Assembly (NCBI GenBank): GCA_004151065.3
Contig: NWUY0300029589.1
Coordinates: 1-21,845 of the forward strand
Origin: Larix sibirica
Lineage: Eukaryota; Streptophyta; Pinopsida; Pinales; Pinaceae
Length of the DNA: 21,845 nt
Direction: 5' to 3'
Of the stretch, positions 20,607 through 21,845 are shown in pieces (position 1 is the stretch's first letter; the number at the start of each line of letters is the position of its first letter). A program made the position numbers and the translations under genes. The notes below the pieces were generated by a model. It was given only the letters and a program-made list of their open reading frames with translations. It made no database searches and had not been told where the DNA came from.

Positions 20607-21359
20607 CTAATGCAGGCCAGTGTCCATGACTGCTCCAACGGACTCAGCTATCCCATTCTTGTCAGAACTGAGGTCCACATAATTCCCTGCACGAGCCATG
20701 AACTGTTTTAGTTTATCCATCTTCTTGCCAAGGTCTGCCATTTCGTTGCTGGTGGCACCAGTTTTACAGACTTTGTGAGGGTAGCAGAGGCCCAGAGTCT
20801 CTTCCAAATGTTCAACCTTCTCAGCCACCTTGTTGTTCTGAAGCTTGACCTCAACGTGCGTTGTTTGACCCAGAGAGTAGAGTCGGGTCAGGACCTTTTT
20901 GAACTCCAAGTTCTCATTTTGAATCAGGCAAACCTGAACTTCGAGCTCCTGCATATGGTTCAACATTTCCTTCTCATTCTTCATATGACCTTGCCTCCCA
21001 TCAAGACCCTAGAAACTTCCATGCTCGTTGTGCCTGCGACAGGACCCAAGGACAGAGTTGTTGTTCTGTTTAGAAACCTAGTCGCCCATTGCTTCATCAA
21101 CCAGCGGGATAGCCCAGCTGCAGGCACCATTAGGGCTTCCAATAGCCTTATTGCACCGTAAACATTTAAGATAAACACCAGTCCCTTCCTGCGGGCGTCC
21201 AATGATATGGTGCTCCATATTCATACACACTACCAGCGCAGAGATGAGGGAAAACAAATTCCAGACAAAGGAAGTACATAAACAGGCGAGGAAGTGAATA
21301 CAATCAAGCTCCATCCCATCTCGTCTTAAACCGTTCCACTGGCTTCGCATGCCGACCAA
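20607..21359 (-). pseudogene. LINE-associated ORF with coiled coil, second copy (two nonsense codons)
   Basis: A single frame of 251 codons without frameshift, interrupted by TAG at 21078-21080 (CAG in the first copy) and TAG at 21009-21011 (GAG in the first copy). The N-terminal part includes a longer hydrophobic segment than the first copy keeps in frame (about 21305-21230) and the CLRC pair near 21157-21168. The coiled coil lies at 20975-20780. Family not recognised. It may be a late ORF of the LINE, a host 3' transduction, or a nested retrocopy. Confidence 0.5.
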
Positions 21360-21549
21360 CTAGAAATCCAGCAGGCAACCATTAATGCTGGAGTGAGTGG
21401 AAATCCTTCGAAGATCGAGGTGACAGTCAAAAATCTTGGTTGGGATTCCAAAAACCAAACAAGGATAAATCCTATAGTTTGAAACCAAATTGAAAAGAAG
21501 TCTCCTTGATGAATTGTGGATAGTCCTGAATTTATGAAGAGACCTTAGG
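21360..21549 (-). other. Spacer between LINE RNase H and downstream ORF
   Basis: After the RNase H stop the same frame contains several stops. A different frame is open from 21647 to 21360, partly overlapping the RNase H coding, but shows no motif. I see no gene here. Confidence 0.4.
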
Positions 21550-21845
21550 CTAGGGAATCCAGACATTTTCATAAATGACATTGTCACAGTCGAGAGAGCC
21601 ATAGGGAAGCCCAATTCCTTTGTTGGCCATGGCATCTGCTTGCCCATTTAAGATTCTCAGGGCATGGAGGAAGGTAACGTCATTGAATTCTTTGATGATG
21701 CTGTTTAGAAGATGATGCATCTTGTTGGAGGGATTCTTCCTTCTGGTGACGATGTTTTTGGCTTCTCTAATGACGATTAGTGAGTCTCCAATGACCGTCA
21801 AGCTCTCGATGCCCAGGTCTATAGCTATCTCCAATCCTTTGATGA
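21550..21845 (-). CDS. RNase H domain (RVT_3 type) at C-terminus of LINE ORF2, partial
   Basis: The frame is open from the right window edge to a TAG at 21550-21552. It matches the C-terminal two thirds of the plant RVT_3 RNase H-like domain: LEIAIDLGI helix, the GDS motif with a catalytic Asp (21781-21789), NPSNKMHHLL, and ADAMAN with the last catalytic Asp (21622-21639), then KGIGLP. The first catalytic Asp and Glu would lie outside the window. It has no stop inside the visible part, so this portion looks better preserved than the gypsy pol. It could alternatively be a stand-alone RNase H-like gene, but the poly(A) 1.3 kb downstream favours a LINE. Confidence 0.7.
   Translation of the reverse strand, partial: IKGLEIAIDLGIESLTVIGDSLIVIREAKNIVTRRKNPSNKMHHLLNSIIKEFNDVTFLHALRILNGQADAMANKGIGLPYGSLDCDNVIYENVWIP

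Larger units (their letters stand above)
13595..21354 (+). repeat. Unit B of the 7.76-kb direct repeat
   Basis: This is the second copy of 5834-13593. It starts abruptly inside the RT gene, right after the N. Its first 36 bp differ at four positions (13603, 13611, 13616, 13630) from unit A, then it is virtually identical up to 20313. All stops and frameshifts of unit A that I checked are also present, so the copying happened after the element had decayed. Confidence 0.92.
20224..21845 (-). mobile_element. 3' part of minus-strand LINE, second copy, running off the window
   Basis: On the minus strand it reads RNase H (21845-21550), a 190-bp stretch, an extra ORF (21359-20607), a 3' untranslated part, and an A11 tail at 20234-20224 joined to LTR. 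The order ORF2-type RNase H then poly(A) is that of plant LINEs. Endonuclease and RT would lie beyond 21845. Confidence 0.68.

Noticed and set aside
5834-21354. Satellite or tandem-array interpretation of the 7.76-kb repeat
   Set aside because: There are only two units, the second starts at an N and the right flank does not return to the unit start; nothing indicates an array.
1-21845. tRNA, rRNA, CRISPR or operon-like gene clusters
   Set aside because: No cloverleaf, rRNA core sequence, regularly spaced repeats or bacterial gene organisation was seen on either strand.

Overview
The window looks like repeat-rich plant nuclear DNA, most likely a gymnosperm such as a conifer. This is inferred from a very old, heavily decayed Ty3/gypsy element, AT-rich composition, a LINE with an RVT_3-type RNase H, and the absence of any intact host gene. 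I see no rRNA, tRNA, CRISPR array or bacterial-type operon.

Layout. Bases 1-287 are of unclear origin. From about 288 to 12462 there is one long Ty3/gypsy element of the Athila/Tat type on the + strand. Its parts, in order, are: 5' LTR (about 288-1821), a primer-binding site resembling a tRNA-Asp site (1825-1842), leader, gag (2424-4342), protease, reverse transcriptase, RNase H and integrase (4343-8167), a degenerate spacer, a third sense-strand ORF (about 9528-11490), a polypurine tract (11597-11606) and the first ~856 bp of the 3' LTR (11607-12462). The 3' LTR is interrupted by the poly(A) end of a minus-strand LINE (12463-13593). Every protein-coding part carries stops and frameshifts, so nothing in the gypsy element is functional.

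At 13594 there is a single N. Right after it the sequence re-enters the gypsy element in the middle of the RT gene, and the whole RT-to-LINE segment repeats at a constant offset of 7761 bp (13595-21354 repeats 5834-13593). From 5870 to 12552 I find only three differences, clustered within 106 bp, and the same stops and frameshifts are present in both copies. The identity falls sharply to roughly 93-94% inside the LINE part (12553-13593 versus 20314-21354), and the first 36 bp after the N carry four differences. The second LINE copy continues past the point where the first is cut, into a RNase H domain at the right edge (21550-21845, minus).

The likeliest reading is a nested insertion (a LINE in the 3' LTR of a dead Athila-like element) that is represented twice, either by a recent tandem duplication or, more probably given the N and the abrupt identity steps, by an assembly join of overlapping or chimeric contigs. 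Less explained are the third ORF of the gypsy element and a ~250-codon minus-strand frame (hydrophobic segment, CxxC, coiled coil) lying between the LINE RNase H and its poly(A). A small exon-like reading frame shared by both LTRs is a weaker observation. I do not see a convincing new biological system.
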